Source: Marinibaculum sp040216765
GTDB taxonomy: Bacteria; Pseudomonadota; Alphaproteobacteria; Ferrovibrionales; Ferrovibrionaceae
Assembly: GCA_040216765.1 (NCBI GenBank)
Contig: JAVJON010000015.1
Coordinates: 62,001 to 126,000, forward strand
Direction of reading: 5' to 3'
Length of the DNA stretch: 64,000 nt
Shown: piece by piece, positions 50,587 to 59,360 of the stretch
Numbering within the stretch: position 1 is the first letter of the stretch
Layout of the letters: each line of letters starts with the position of its first letter
Program-made: the position numbers and the translations under genes
Notes under the pieces: model-generated
The model's database searches: none
Seen by the model: only the letters and a program-made list of their open reading frames with translations
What the model was told of the DNA's origin: nothing

Positions 50587-52551
50587 TCAGCCGCGCGCCA
50601 CGCAATGCCGCCGCCACAGGTCGCGATAGGCCGCCTCCACCGCCCGGGCATAGGCGGGCGGGTCGTAGGGCGCGGTCCGGGCGAGCGCGTCGCGCATCGC
50701 GGTCCGTCCGGCACGCAGCGCCTCGACCCCGGCCGCGAGGCGCTGACCGATGGCGGTGAACCCGGGCGCATCCCGCGCGACCCGGTCGGCCTGCCCGCAG
50801 GCGCTGAGGATCGCGGCCGCGATCCTGGCGGACGGGAAGCGGCCATACAGGCTGATCACCGGGACACCCATCCACAGCGCCTCCAGGGTCGTCACCCCGC
50901 CGCCATGCGGCACGGTGTCCAGGGCAATGTCGACATGCCAGTAGGCCTGCATGTGCTGTTGCCAGTCGCTGCCCTCGGCAAGGGTGAGGCGGGACGGGTC
51001 GATGCCCTGCGCCGCCAGGTGCAGGGCGATGTCGCGGCGCCGCCAGCGGCACCGGTAGTGGTGATCCTTCAGGAACAGCCGGCTGCCCGGAACCGCATGC
51101 AGCAGCCCGGCCCACAGGGTCAGGCTGGAGCGGCTCAGCTTCGCGCCGCGCCCCAGATTGCCGAATGTCACCGGAAGGCCATCGGCCCCCCCCCCCCGCC
51201 ATGCCGCCAGTCCGGCGGGCGGCGCCGGCGCGGGCGGCACCCCGAACGGCAGGTAGCTCAGGGCACAGGGCAGGTCGACGACCGTTTCGGCGAACAGGGC
51301 GCGCTCCTGCGCCGGCACCAGAACGGGGTCGGCGAGCAGCGCGTCCATCTGCGTCATCCCGGTTCCGGTGCAATGGCCCCATGCGGTGACCTGAAGCGGC
51401 GCCGGCTTGCGCAGGAAGACGCCAAGGCGATGCCCAGGGGTATGACCGGCCAAGTCCACCAGGATGTCGATGCGATCCTGCCGCACAATCTCGGCAATCT
51501 CCGCCTCCGTCCGGTCCTGCACCGCCCGCCATGACGCGGCCGCCGCCCGGAAACGCCGGTTGAAGCCATCGTCCCAGTTCCGGGCATCGTAGCAGGTGAC
51601 ATGGAACCGCCCCGGGTCGTGCTGGAGGATGGCGGCGGCAAAAGTGGTGGCTGCGGAATGGATGTTGAAATCGGAGGAGATGTAGCCGATGCGCAGCGGG
51701 CGCTCGGGGCCGGGGTCCCGCAGGCGCGCCTCGGCTGGCAGGAGCGCGACCCTGGATGACCTTGCCCAGGCCCTGCGATGGCGCTGTTGCGAGGCGGTGT
51801 CCTGGAGCGGGTCGAAGTCCAGCGAGAAGATTTCCTGGAGCCGGACCAGCCGGTTGTCCGGAGCGCAGGCCGCCGCGTGCCGCAGCTCGCCGGCGGCCCA
51901 GGCGACGAGCCCCATGTCGCGCCGCGTGATCGCAAGGGACAGGTGCGGCTCCCACAGGCCCGGTGCCGCAATCGCGGCCTGTCGATAGCAGGTTTCCGCC
52001 ATCTGCAGCTGGTTCGCCTGGCGGTGCAGCCGTCCCAGATTGAGCCAGGCATCGGCATGCCCGCTGTCGCAGGCCAGGGCCCGGCGATGGGCGGCGAACG
52101 CCTCGGCCCTGCGATAATCCTCCCGCCCGTCCGGCAGTCGCGACAAGGTCAGGCCCAGGCTGTTCCAGGCCCTGCCATGGCCGGGATCACGGGCGACGGC
52201 CCGCCGCAGGCTCACAACCGCCCGCTCGGGGCACCCGGAAGCGAGTTCGCTGACCCCCAGGTTGAAGAAGAGGTCGCTGTTGTCCGGTGCGAGATCGACG
52301 GCCCTTCGCAGGGCCGCCACGGCGCCCGGCCGGTCGCCGCGGCGGTGTCGGGCGACGCCGAGGTTGCTCCACAGGTAGGGATCGCTGCTTGTGCCCGCGG
52401 CCTCTTCCAGCACGGCGATGGCCTCGCCCAGGCGGTTCGCCTGCAGCAGCGCGGCACCCAGGCGGGCCAGGTCGGCGGTCGATCGCGACAGGGCGCCTGC
52501 CGGCGAACCTGCTGCCGGCGCCGGCGCGCCCTTGTCCGCTGCACCCGTCAT
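50587..52551 (-). CDS. SPINDLY-type TPR/O-GlcNAc transferase, contains G12 tract
   Basis: 654 residues. TPRs occupy residues ~20-235 (LGAALLQANRLGEAIAVLEEA and repeats). The GT41 glycosyltransferase core follows: LRIGYISSDFNIHSAATTF, IDILVDLAGHTPGHRLGVFL, VTAWGHCTGTGM, LFLKDHHYRCRWRRRDIALH and GGGVTTLEALWMGVPVISLYG. These match the UDP-sugar site of bacterial O-GlcNAc transferases. Attaches a sugar to Ser/Thr of proteins, target unknown. Twelve consecutive G (C on the given strand, 51186-51197) sit in a loop between two core motifs, in frame as written. Adding or losing one base would shift the frame, so slipped-strand switching is conceivable. Confidence 0.92.
   Translation of the reverse strand: MTGAADKGAPAPAAGSPAGALSRSTADLARLGAALLQANRLGEAIAVLEEAAGTSSDPYLWSNLGVARHRRGDRPGAVAALRRAVDLAPDNSDLFFNLGVSELASGCPERAVVSLRRAVARDPGHGRAWNSLGLTLSRLPDGREDYRRAEAFAAHRRALACDSGHADAWLNLGRLHRQANQLQMAETCYRQAAIAAPGLWEPHLSLAITRRDMGLVAWAAGELRHAAACAPDNRLVRLQEIFSLDFDPLQDTASQQRHRRAWARSSRVALLPAEARLRDPGPERPLRIGYISSDFNIHSAATTFAAAILQHDPGRFHVTCYDARNWDDGFNRRFRAAAASWRAVQDRTEAEIAEIVRQDRIDILVDLAGHTPGHRLGVFLRKPAPLQVTAWGHCTGTGMTQMDALLADPVLVPAQERALFAETVVDLPCALSYLPFGVPPAPAPPAGLAAWRGGGADGLPVTFGNLGRGAKLSRSSLTLWAGLLHAVPGSRLFLKDHHYRCRWRRRDIALHLAAQGIDPSRLTLAEGSDWQQHMQAYWHVDIALDTVPHGGGVTTLEALWMGVPVISLYGRFPSARIAAAILSACGQADRVARDAPGFTAIGQRLAAGVEALRAGRTAMRDALARTAPYDPPAYARAVEAAYRDLWRRHCVARG
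51186..51197 (-). repeat. G12 homopolymer inside the OGT-like coding sequence
   Basis: Twelve C on the given strand, read as G in the gene, coding for three Gly between WR and ADG. No other homopolymer this long is seen in the coding sequence of the window. Confidence 0.88.
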
Positions 52552-52570
52552 GCCGGTTGCCGCTGGCCTG

Positions 52571-54553
52571 TCAGGGCAGGGCGGCGCAATGCCGGCGCCA
52601 TAGCTGCCGATAGACCGCTTCCACGGCCCTGGCATAGGCCGGCGGGTCGTAGGGAATGGTCCGGCGCAGGGCGTCGCGCATGGCCTCGCGCCCGGACCGC
52701 AGCGATTCGACCCGCGACGCCAGGCGCCCGGCGATGGCGACGAAGCCCGCCGGGTCCTGCGCGACCAGGTCGGCATGGCCGCAGGCCGTCAGGATCGAGG
52801 CGGCGATCCGGCTGGACGGGAAGCGGCCGTACAGGCTGATCACCGGCACGCCCATCCACAGCGCCTCCAGGGCGGTGACACCGCCGCCCTGGGGCAGGGT
52901 GTCCAGGGCGATATCGACGTTCCAGTAGGCGGCGAGATGCCCGTTCCAGTCGGTGCGGCCGGCGAACAGCAGCCGGGCGCTGTCGATCCCGCAGGCGGAA
53001 AACTGCAGGACGATGTCGCGCTGCCGCATCCGGTCCTCGTACTGCCGGTCCTTCAGGTAGAGCCGGCTGCCGGTCACCGCGTGCAGCACCTTGGCCCAGA
53101 GCTTGATGCTGTCCGGCCCGGCCTTGCCGCCGCGGCCCAGCGCACCGAAGGTCACCGGGGCCGGCCCGGCGGCGGGGATCGCCGGGCCGGCATGACCGGC
53201 GGGCGGCATCGCGGGGGGCGGGGTCTGGAACGGCTCGAAGCCGAGGGCGCAGGGCAGGTCCACGACCGTTTCCGCGAACAGGTGGCGTTCCGCCGCGGGC
53301 ACCAGGACCGGGTCCACCAGCAGGGCGTCCATCTGGCGCATGCCGGTGCCGGTGCAATGGCCCCAGGCGGTGACCTGGACCGGCGCCGGCCGTCGCGCGA
53401 AGACGCCCAGCCGATGGCCGGCGGTGTGGCCGGACAGGTCGACCAGGATATCGACACCGTCCGCCCGGACCTGTTCGGCAACGGCCTGGTCGGACAGCGG
53501 GCCGATCGGGCGCCAGGCCTGCGCCGCCGCGCGGAACCGGGCAGTAATGCTGTCCTCGCCCGTGTCGCTGTAGTAGCAGGTGACCCGGAAGCGGTCCCGG
53601 TCGTGGTGCAGGATCGGTGCGGCAAAGGTCGCGGCCGCGGAATGCACCTTGAAGTCGCCGGAAACATAGCCGACATGCAGCGGCCGCTCCGGATCGGCAG
53701 GCGGCGCGGCCGCAGGTCGGGCGGTCGCCGGCAGGGCCGGCATGGCGGCATGGCGTGCGGCCCATTTCTGCCGTTCCGCCTGCTGGCTGGCGGTGTCCTG
53801 CCGCAGGTCGAAATCCAGGGTGAAGATCAGGTTGGTCTGTGCATCCCGGTAGCCGGGATCCAGCCGCAACGCCGTCGCGAAGGCCGCGAAGGCGTCGTCG
53901 ATCCGGCCGACATCGCGGTAGATATTGGCCAGGTTGTTGTAGGGCATCGCGAAGTCCGGCTGCGCCGCGATCGCCTCGCGCACCGCCGCAATCGCCCGAT
54001 AGGGCAGGTTCTCCGCATAGAAGATGGCGCCGAGATTGTTCCAGGCATGGCCGTTGCCGCTGTCGCAGAGCAGCGCCCGCAGATAGGCGTCGCGCGCCTG
54101 GACCAGCCGTTGCGTCGGATCCTCGTCGGACATCCGGCTGAAGCAGAGGCCCAGCCCGTTCCAGGCCGCGCTGTGCGACGGCTGCCGCGCGACCGCGTCC
54201 CGATAGGCGGCGGCCGCCGCCCGGTGCTCCCCGCCGGCAGACAGGACATTGCCCAGGTTGTAGTGGAACTCCGCATGCCGCGGCGCCAGGGCGACCGCCT
54301 GGCGGATCGCGTCCAGCGCGCCGGTCAGGTCGCCCAGGGTCTTCCGCACACTGGCCAGGTTGTTCCAGGCGCCGGGCAGGCCGGGCATCCGGGCCAGCAG
54401 CGCCTCGAGCATCGCCCGCGCCTCGCCGAACCGGCCGGCCATGATCAGCCGCGCCGCCTGGTCGTTCACCCGGTTGGCCTCCGCCGCCGGGTCGGCCGGC
54501 TGGGCCGGCTGGGCCGAGCTTGCCGCCAGGTCGTTGATGCGGATCTCGGCCAT
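52571..54553 (-). CDS. SPINDLY-type TPR/O-GlcNAc transferase, second intact copy
   Basis: 660 residues. Start MAEIRINDLAASSAQPAQPADP lies ten bases after the previous gene's stop. TPRs cover residues ~35-260 (PGLPGAWNNLASVRKTLGDL, HAEFHYNLGNVLSAGGEH and others). The GT41 core shows LHVGYVSGDFKVHSAAATF, VDILVDLSGHTAGHRLGVFA, VTAWGHCTGTGMRQMDALL, LYLKDRQYEDRMRQRDIVL and GGGVTALEALWMGVPVISL. Together with the next gene it came from a tandem duplication: both share the DTASQQ linker and the C-terminal RTxPYDPPAYARAVEA ending. Soluble, cytoplasmic; protein target unknown. Confidence 0.92.
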   Translation of the reverse strand: MAEIRINDLAASSAQPAQPADPAAEANRVNDQAARLIMAGRFGEARAMLEALLARMPGLPGAWNNLASVRKTLGDLTGALDAIRQAVALAPRHAEFHYNLGNVLSAGGEHRAAAAAYRDAVARQPSHSAAWNGLGLCFSRMSDEDPTQRLVQARDAYLRALLCDSGNGHAWNNLGAIFYAENLPYRAIAAVREAIAAQPDFAMPYNNLANIYRDVGRIDDAFAAFATALRLDPGYRDAQTNLIFTLDFDLRQDTASQQAERQKWAARHAAMPALPATARPAAAPPADPERPLHVGYVSGDFKVHSAAATFAAPILHHDRDRFRVTCYYSDTGEDSITARFRAAAQAWRPIGPLSDQAVAEQVRADGVDILVDLSGHTAGHRLGVFARRPAPVQVTAWGHCTGTGMRQMDALLVDPVLVPAAERHLFAETVVDLPCALGFEPFQTPPPAMPPAGHAGPAIPAAGPAPVTFGALGRGGKAGPDSIKLWAKVLHAVTGSRLYLKDRQYEDRMRQRDIVLQFSACGIDSARLLFAGRTDWNGHLAAYWNVDIALDTLPQGGGVTALEALWMGVPVISLYGRFPSSRIAASILTACGHADLVAQDPAGFVAIAGRLASRVESLRSGREAMRDALRRTIPYDPPAYARAVEAVYRQLWRRHCAALP

Positions 54554-54563
54554 CGCCGCCGGG

Positions 54564-56837
54564 TCAGCCCGCGGTGCCGGTGCGCTCGGCGCACCAGCGC
54601 CGCCAGAACAGCCGGTAGCCCTGCTCGACGGCACGGGTATAGGCAACCGTATTGCCGATCGGTGCCGCCGCGATGACCTGCCGCAGCCGGCCGCGCAGGT
54701 CGGCCAGCCGTTGCGGCGCCCCGGCCAGCCGGGCAGCCGTGGCGACATAGTCCTCCGGGGTATCGGCGACCAGTTCGGGCAAGCCGACATTCGTCACGAT
54801 GGCCGAAGCGATCCGGCTCGATGGCACCTGCCCCATCAGCGCCACCACCGGCACCCCCATCCACAGGGCCTCGCAGGTGGTGATCCCGCCGCCCTGCGGG
54901 AACGGGTCCAGCGCGATATCGACCTGCCCATAGGCCGCCATATGCTCCAAATGCCCGCTGCCCGGCAGCAGGGTCAGGCGACCGGGATCGATTCCCCGGT
55001 CGGTGAACCAGCCCAGCACGCGGGCCTTCTGCGCGGCATCGTCCAGGGTGCGGTCTTTCAGGACCAGCCGGGCCTGCGGGGCCGCCTGCAAAAGCTGCGC
55101 CCAGCAGTCGATGGTGCGGGTGGAGATCTTCGAGATCCTGTTGAGGCAGCCGAACGTGGCGAAGCCGTTGGACAGGATCGGCGACGGCCCCACCGGCGGC
55201 GTATCCTGTGCCGCCTGGTAGCAGATCGGCGCGGGCAGGTCGTGGACCTTCTCGGCATAGAAGCGGCGCTCTTCCGGCCGCACCAGCACCGGGTCCGACA
55301 TGTAGTAGTCGATGGTCGGCAGGCCGGTGCCGACATGGCCCCAGGCATGGGCCTGGACCGGCGCGGGCTTGCGCGCCAGGACCGGCAGGCGGTTCCCTGC
55401 GGTATGGCCCGACAGGTCGATCAGGATGTCGACCTTGTCGCGCCGGATCTGCTCCGCCATCTCGTCGTCGGTCATGCGCAGGCAGTTGTGATAGACGTCC
55501 GCCATCTCCCGATATCCGGCGGTGGTCCGGTCCGGCCGGTCGACGCTGGAATAGAGGATCAGCCGGTGCATGGTCCGGTCGTGGTTGTAGAGCACCGGCC
55601 CGAAGGCGATCTCCGCGGAATGCCGCTTGAAATCCGCCGAGACATAGCCGAGCACGAGCGGGCGGTCCGGGTCGGGATCGTTGGCATGCGGCAGGATGGC
55701 GGCCCGGTGCCGGGCGCCGTACCGGCGGTACCATTCGTTGCGCTCGGCCTGTTGCGATTCCACCGTCGCCGCCGGGTCGAAGTCGCGGGTGAAGATCAGG
55801 TTGGAGAAGGCCGCGTCCAGGTCCGGATCCAGCGCCAGCGCGCGTCCCAGATAGTCGATCGCGTCATGGTAGTTGCCCTGGTCCTTCAGCATGGTGCCCA
55901 GGTTCGCCCAGCTCTCCGGCCGTTCCGGGTTGAGCTCCAGGGCCTTGCGAAAGGCGGCCTCCGCCTCCTCGTAGCGCATCTCGGCCTGCAACAGGGTGGC
56001 CATGTTCAGCCAGGCGCTGTCGTCGTCGGGTGTCAGGTCGAGGACCCGGGTGAACAGGCGGCGGGCTTCGGCAAAGTCGCCGCGCTTCAGCTTCGCCCGG
56101 CCGAGATTGTTGTAGGAGCCGGGATGGTCGGGCAGCAGCTCCACGGCCGTCGCGAAATGCTGCTGCGCCTCCTCCATCTCGTCGACTTCCTCCAGGGCGG
56201 AGCCGATATTGTTGTGCAGGCGCGCCTCGCCGGGCAGGTGCTTCAGCCCTTCGCGATAGGCGGCGATCGCCCTGCGGATGTCCTTGCGGCGCTGGTGCAG
56301 GTAGCCGAGGTTCGTCCAGGCATAGCCGTTCGCCGGCTGCACCCTCAGGGCCTCGCCGATCGCCCGCTCGGCGGCCGCATAGTCCTTCCTGCCCAGACAG
56401 GCCGCGCCCAGCGCGTTCAGCGCCTCGCCATCGTCGGGCAACAGCGCGGCGGCCTTGCCGAGGAGGTCGATCGCCTGGTCCAGATCGCCGGCGCGGAGCG
56501 CGGCGATCCCCTGGTCGCGCATCTGTTTCGGGCCCGCCGCCCGGTCCGCCTCGCCGCCCGGCGCCGGGGTCGGGGTGGGGGCCGGGGTCGGGGCCGGGGT
56601 CGCTACCGGGGCCGGCGATTCCGCCTCCGCGGCTGCCGGCTCCGACCGCGGATAGCCGCGCTTCTCCAGCGCCGCTGCCCGGCGCCGGCAGGACCGGGCG
56701 AGGCCGGGCGCGCCGTTGCGCTCATGGTGGTGGGCCAGGGCGGCAAGGACGGTGCCGTCGTTCGGATCGGCAGTCAGGCGGTCGATCAGCGCCGCGAAGC
56801 TCTGCGGGGGGTCGGGCACCGGCAGCGGGTCGTGCAA
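54564..56837 (-). CDS. SPINDLY-type TPR/O-GlcNAc transferase, largest copy
   Basis: 757 residues from a TTG at 56837, preceded by AGGA about ten bases away; an outer TTG at 56903 keeps the frame open but has no ribosome site. An N-terminal helix and a Pro/Ala/Thr linker (residues ~70-90) precede about eight TPRs. The GT41 core then has LVLGYVSADFKRHSAEIAF, VDILIDLSGHTAGNRLPVLA, AHAWGHVGTGLP and LVLKDRTLDDAAQKARVLGW, then GGGITTCEALWMGVPVVALMG. It is divergent in sequence from the two downstream copies (AWGHVGTG against AWGHCTGTG), so it is the older branch. First of the minus-strand array. Confidence 0.92.
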   Translation of the reverse strand: MHDPLPVPDPPQSFAALIDRLTADPNDGTVLAALAHHHERNGAPGLARSCRRRAAALEKRGYPRSEPAAAEAESPAPVATPAPTPAPTPTPAPGGEADRAAGPKQMRDQGIAALRAGDLDQAIDLLGKAAALLPDDGEALNALGAACLGRKDYAAAERAIGEALRVQPANGYAWTNLGYLHQRRKDIRRAIAAYREGLKHLPGEARLHNNIGSALEEVDEMEEAQQHFATAVELLPDHPGSYNNLGRAKLKRGDFAEARRLFTRVLDLTPDDDSAWLNMATLLQAEMRYEEAEAAFRKALELNPERPESWANLGTMLKDQGNYHDAIDYLGRALALDPDLDAAFSNLIFTRDFDPAATVESQQAERNEWYRRYGARHRAAILPHANDPDPDRPLVLGYVSADFKRHSAEIAFGPVLYNHDRTMHRLILYSSVDRPDRTTAGYREMADVYHNCLRMTDDEMAEQIRRDKVDILIDLSGHTAGNRLPVLARKPAPVQAHAWGHVGTGLPTIDYYMSDPVLVRPEERRFYAEKVHDLPAPICYQAAQDTPPVGPSPILSNGFATFGCLNRISKISTRTIDCWAQLLQAAPQARLVLKDRTLDDAAQKARVLGWFTDRGIDPGRLTLLPGSGHLEHMAAYGQVDIALDPFPQGGGITTCEALWMGVPVVALMGQVPSSRIASAIVTNVGLPELVADTPEDYVATAARLAGAPQRLADLRGRLRQVIAAAPIGNTVAYTRAVEQGYRLFWRRWCAERTGTAG

Positions 56838-57167
56838 AACGGATATCCTGTCGTCGATCTGGTCGGGGACTGCTGTTCTGGCGTCTCCCCGCCCGGGACT
56901 CAAGGGTAAAGCGCGCGGCGAAGCAGCGGATCCTCGCGGATGCCGGGTCGCCGGGGGCGGTCATCATCGCCCGTGACAGCGCTTCCCCCGATCATGTAGA
57001 TTGCGCCGATTCAAAGGCCCGGCCCGGCGCGGGCGGGCCTGTTCCGGGCCGAGCCCCGCCCTGCGGCGGGGGCGGCCGGTCCCTCCCGATCGGTCGGATC
57101 CTTCATGCCGGGGCGATGGCCGGGCTCTTGCGGGCCCGGGCGGGGCCCGGCCGGGAAGAGTTGTTGC

Positions 57168-58226
57168 ATGCCGTCACGCTACATTCTGGTGACCGGTGCC
57201 GGGTCCGGCATCGGCCGGGCCATCGCCGAGGCGCTGATTGCGGACGGCCATCACGTGGCCGCCGCCGGCCGCCGTCCCGACATGCTGCAGGACCTGGTCC
57301 CACCGGCCGGGGCTGGCGCGGGCGGCACCGGTCCCGATGGCGATCCGCTCTGCCTGGTGGAGGCCTGCGACGTGTCGGACCGGGTTGCGGTGGACCGGCT
57401 GTTCGCATCCCTGGCGGCGCGCTGGCCGCGCCTCGACGCGGTGGTGCATTGCGCGGGAATCTATGGCCCGATCGGGCCCTTCCACCAGACCGACCCCGAC
57501 GACTGGCTGGGCGCGATCACCAACAACCTGTTCGGCTTCTACCTGGTGGCCCGCGCGGCCGTGCCGCTGCTGCAGGGCGGCCGGCTGCCGCGCATCCTGG
57601 CGATTGCCGGCGGCGGGGCCTTCACCCCCCTGGCGCGCTGTTCCGCCTATGGCAGCGCCAAGGCCGGCATCGTCCGCCTGGTGGAGACGGCGGCCGGCGA
57701 ACTGGCGCCGCTGGGCATCGCCGCCCTGGCCCTGGCGCCGGGCTTCGTGGCGACCGAGATCCACCGCGAGACCCTGCGCGCCGGCCCGGAGAAGGCGGGG
57801 CAGGACTATTACGACTTCACCCTGGCGCGGCTGAAGGAAGGCGCGGTGCCCATGCAGCTGGTGGTCGATTGCGCCCGCTTCCTGCTGGGCGATGCCGCCC
57901 ATGCCCTGACCGGGCGGACGATCAGCGCCAGTTTCGACCCCTGGGCGGAGCCGGAATTCCTCGATGCCCTGCCGCTGCTGGCCGGGGCCGAACTCTATCG
58001 CAGCGAACGGGTCAACCTGCGGCACCTGCCGGCGGCGGACCCGCTGCGCGAGGCATTGACACCGGCGCAATCGCGGACATACGTGGCGCGGCACGCGGCG
58101 CCGGCCCCGGCCCCGGAAGAGGGGGGACCGGAAACCGGGGCGCCGGAGAAGGACAGTTCTGTGGAGGATGGCATGGGCGCAGCAGCGCAACAGCCGGCGC
58201 GCAAGCGCGGTGGGCTGCATGGCTGA
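57168..58226 (+). CDS. SDR-family NAD(P)-dependent oxidoreductase
   Basis: 352 residues. YILVTGAGSGIGRAIAEALIADG binds the dinucleotide, DAVVHCAGIYGPIG is the NAG-type strand, and CSAYGSAKAGIVRLVE holds the catalytic Tyr-x3-Lys. APGFVATEIHRETL follows. A C-terminal extension of about 80 residues beyond the usual 250 ends in a disordered tail. Probably oxidises or reduces a sugar or alcohol in the pathway encoded by the next four genes. ATG preceded by GGGAAG. The stop overlaps the start of the E1-alpha gene by eight bases. Confidence 0.88.
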   Translation: MPSRYILVTGAGSGIGRAIAEALIADGHHVAAAGRRPDMLQDLVPPAGAGAGGTGPDGDPLCLVEACDVSDRVAVDRLFASLAARWPRLDAVVHCAGIYGPIGPFHQTDPDDWLGAITNNLFGFYLVARAAVPLLQGGRLPRILAIAGGGAFTPLARCSAYGSAKAGIVRLVETAAGELAPLGIAALALAPGFVATEIHRETLRAGPEKAGQDYYDFTLARLKEGAVPMQLVVDCARFLLGDAAHALTGRTISASFDPWAEPEFLDALPLLAGAELYRSERVNLRHLPAADPLREALTPAQSRTYVARHAAPAPAPEEGGPETGAPEKDSSVEDGMGAAAQQPARKRGGLHG

Positions 58227-59316
58227 GCAGGGAGCGTCGGCCCTGGCGGGGGCGATGCCGGCGGGCGGGAACGACGACCTGGCCTGGCGGCTGTACCGCG
58301 CCGCCCTGCAGATCCGCCGGATCGAGGAAATCCTGCTGGAGCGCTATCACGAGGCGTCCGAGATGCGCTGCCCGATGCATTTCTGCATCGGCCAGGAGGC
58401 CGCGCCTGCCGCCCTGGCGGAGCATCTGCGCCCGGAGGACGCGGTCTATACCCATTACCGCAGCCACGGATACTACCTGGCCAAGGGCGCGCCCCTGGCG
58501 GCGATGATCGCGGAGTTCCACGGCAAGGCCAGCGGCGCCAATGGCGGCATGGGCGGCTCGATGGAGCTGGCGCATCACGACAGCCGCTTCTACAGCGGCG
58601 CGATCGTCGGCGGGCCGGTCGCCCTGGCACTGGGCCATGCCTTCGCGCAGGCCTATTGCCGCGAGCCTGCGCTCACTGTGGCGGTGACCGGCGACGGCGC
58701 CTTCGACGAAGGCATCGGCTTCGAGGTGCTGTCCTTTGCCGCCCTGCACCGCCTGCCGCTGCTGGTGCTCTGCGAGAACAACGGCTATGCGGCGCATACC
58801 TCGCTGGCGGCCCGCGGTGCGCCGGACCTGATCTCCTCCCGCGCCCGCGCCTTCGGCGTGCCGGTCCATGTGATGGACGGCAACGATGCGCTGCAGCTGG
58901 CCGGCCGGCTGGGCGGGATCTGCGACGGCATCCGGGCCGGCGGCGGCCCGGTGTTCTGCGAGGTGCTGACCTATCGCACCTGCAGCCATGTCGGGCCGGA
59001 AAGCGATGACGGGCTCGGCTATCGCCCGGCGGACGAGGTCGCCAAGTGGCGCCTGCGCGACCCGCTGCTGCACCTGGAGGCCGTGCTGCGCGGCCAGGGT
59101 GTCGCCGACGGCGCGCTCGATGCCCTGCGGCTGGAGCTGGATGCCGAGATCCAGGCCGCCTATGCGGCGGCCCAGCAGGCGGCCCCGCCGACCCTGCACG
59201 ACCTGCAGGCCCATTCCGCCGCCGCCGGCGATTCGGACGTGGCGATCCCGTTCATCGAGGTGGTCGAGACCGCCTTCCGCGGCGGCCAGGCGGAAGCCCG
59301 GCTGGAACCCTATTGA
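58219..59316 (+). CDS. Thiamine-diphosphate-dependent dehydrogenase E1 alpha-like subunit
   Basis: 365 residues. VAVTGDGAFDEGIGFEVLSF ... LLVLCENNGYAAHT is the TPP-binding GDG-x(n)-NN motif, and CPMHFCIGQEAAPAALAEHLRPEDAV and AKGAPLAAMIAEFHGKASGANGG are E1-alpha landmarks. In 2-oxoacid dehydrogenases the alpha subunit provides part of the TPP site at the alpha/beta interface; the beta subunit is next. No E2 or E3 gene is present, so a decarboxylase or carboligase acting in sugar synthesis is more likely than a classical complex. Start ATG is inside the SDR stop region. Confidence 0.93.
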   Translation: MAEQGASALAGAMPAGGNDDLAWRLYRAALQIRRIEEILLERYHEASEMRCPMHFCIGQEAAPAALAEHLRPEDAVYTHYRSHGYYLAKGAPLAAMIAEFHGKASGANGGMGGSMELAHHDSRFYSGAIVGGPVALALGHAFAQAYCREPALTVAVTGDGAFDEGIGFEVLSFAALHRLPLLVLCENNGYAAHTSLAARGAPDLISSRARAFGVPVHVMDGNDALQLAGRLGGICDGIRAGGGPVFCEVLTYRTCSHVGPESDDGLGYRPADEVAKWRLRDPLLHLEAVLRGQGVADGALDALRLELDAEIQAAYAAAQQAAPPTLHDLQAHSAAAGDSDVAIPFIEVVETAFRGGQAEARLEPY

Positions 59317-59360
59317 GCCGCGCCCGTGCATATCTTCCACGGGCCGCTGACGAGGCACCC

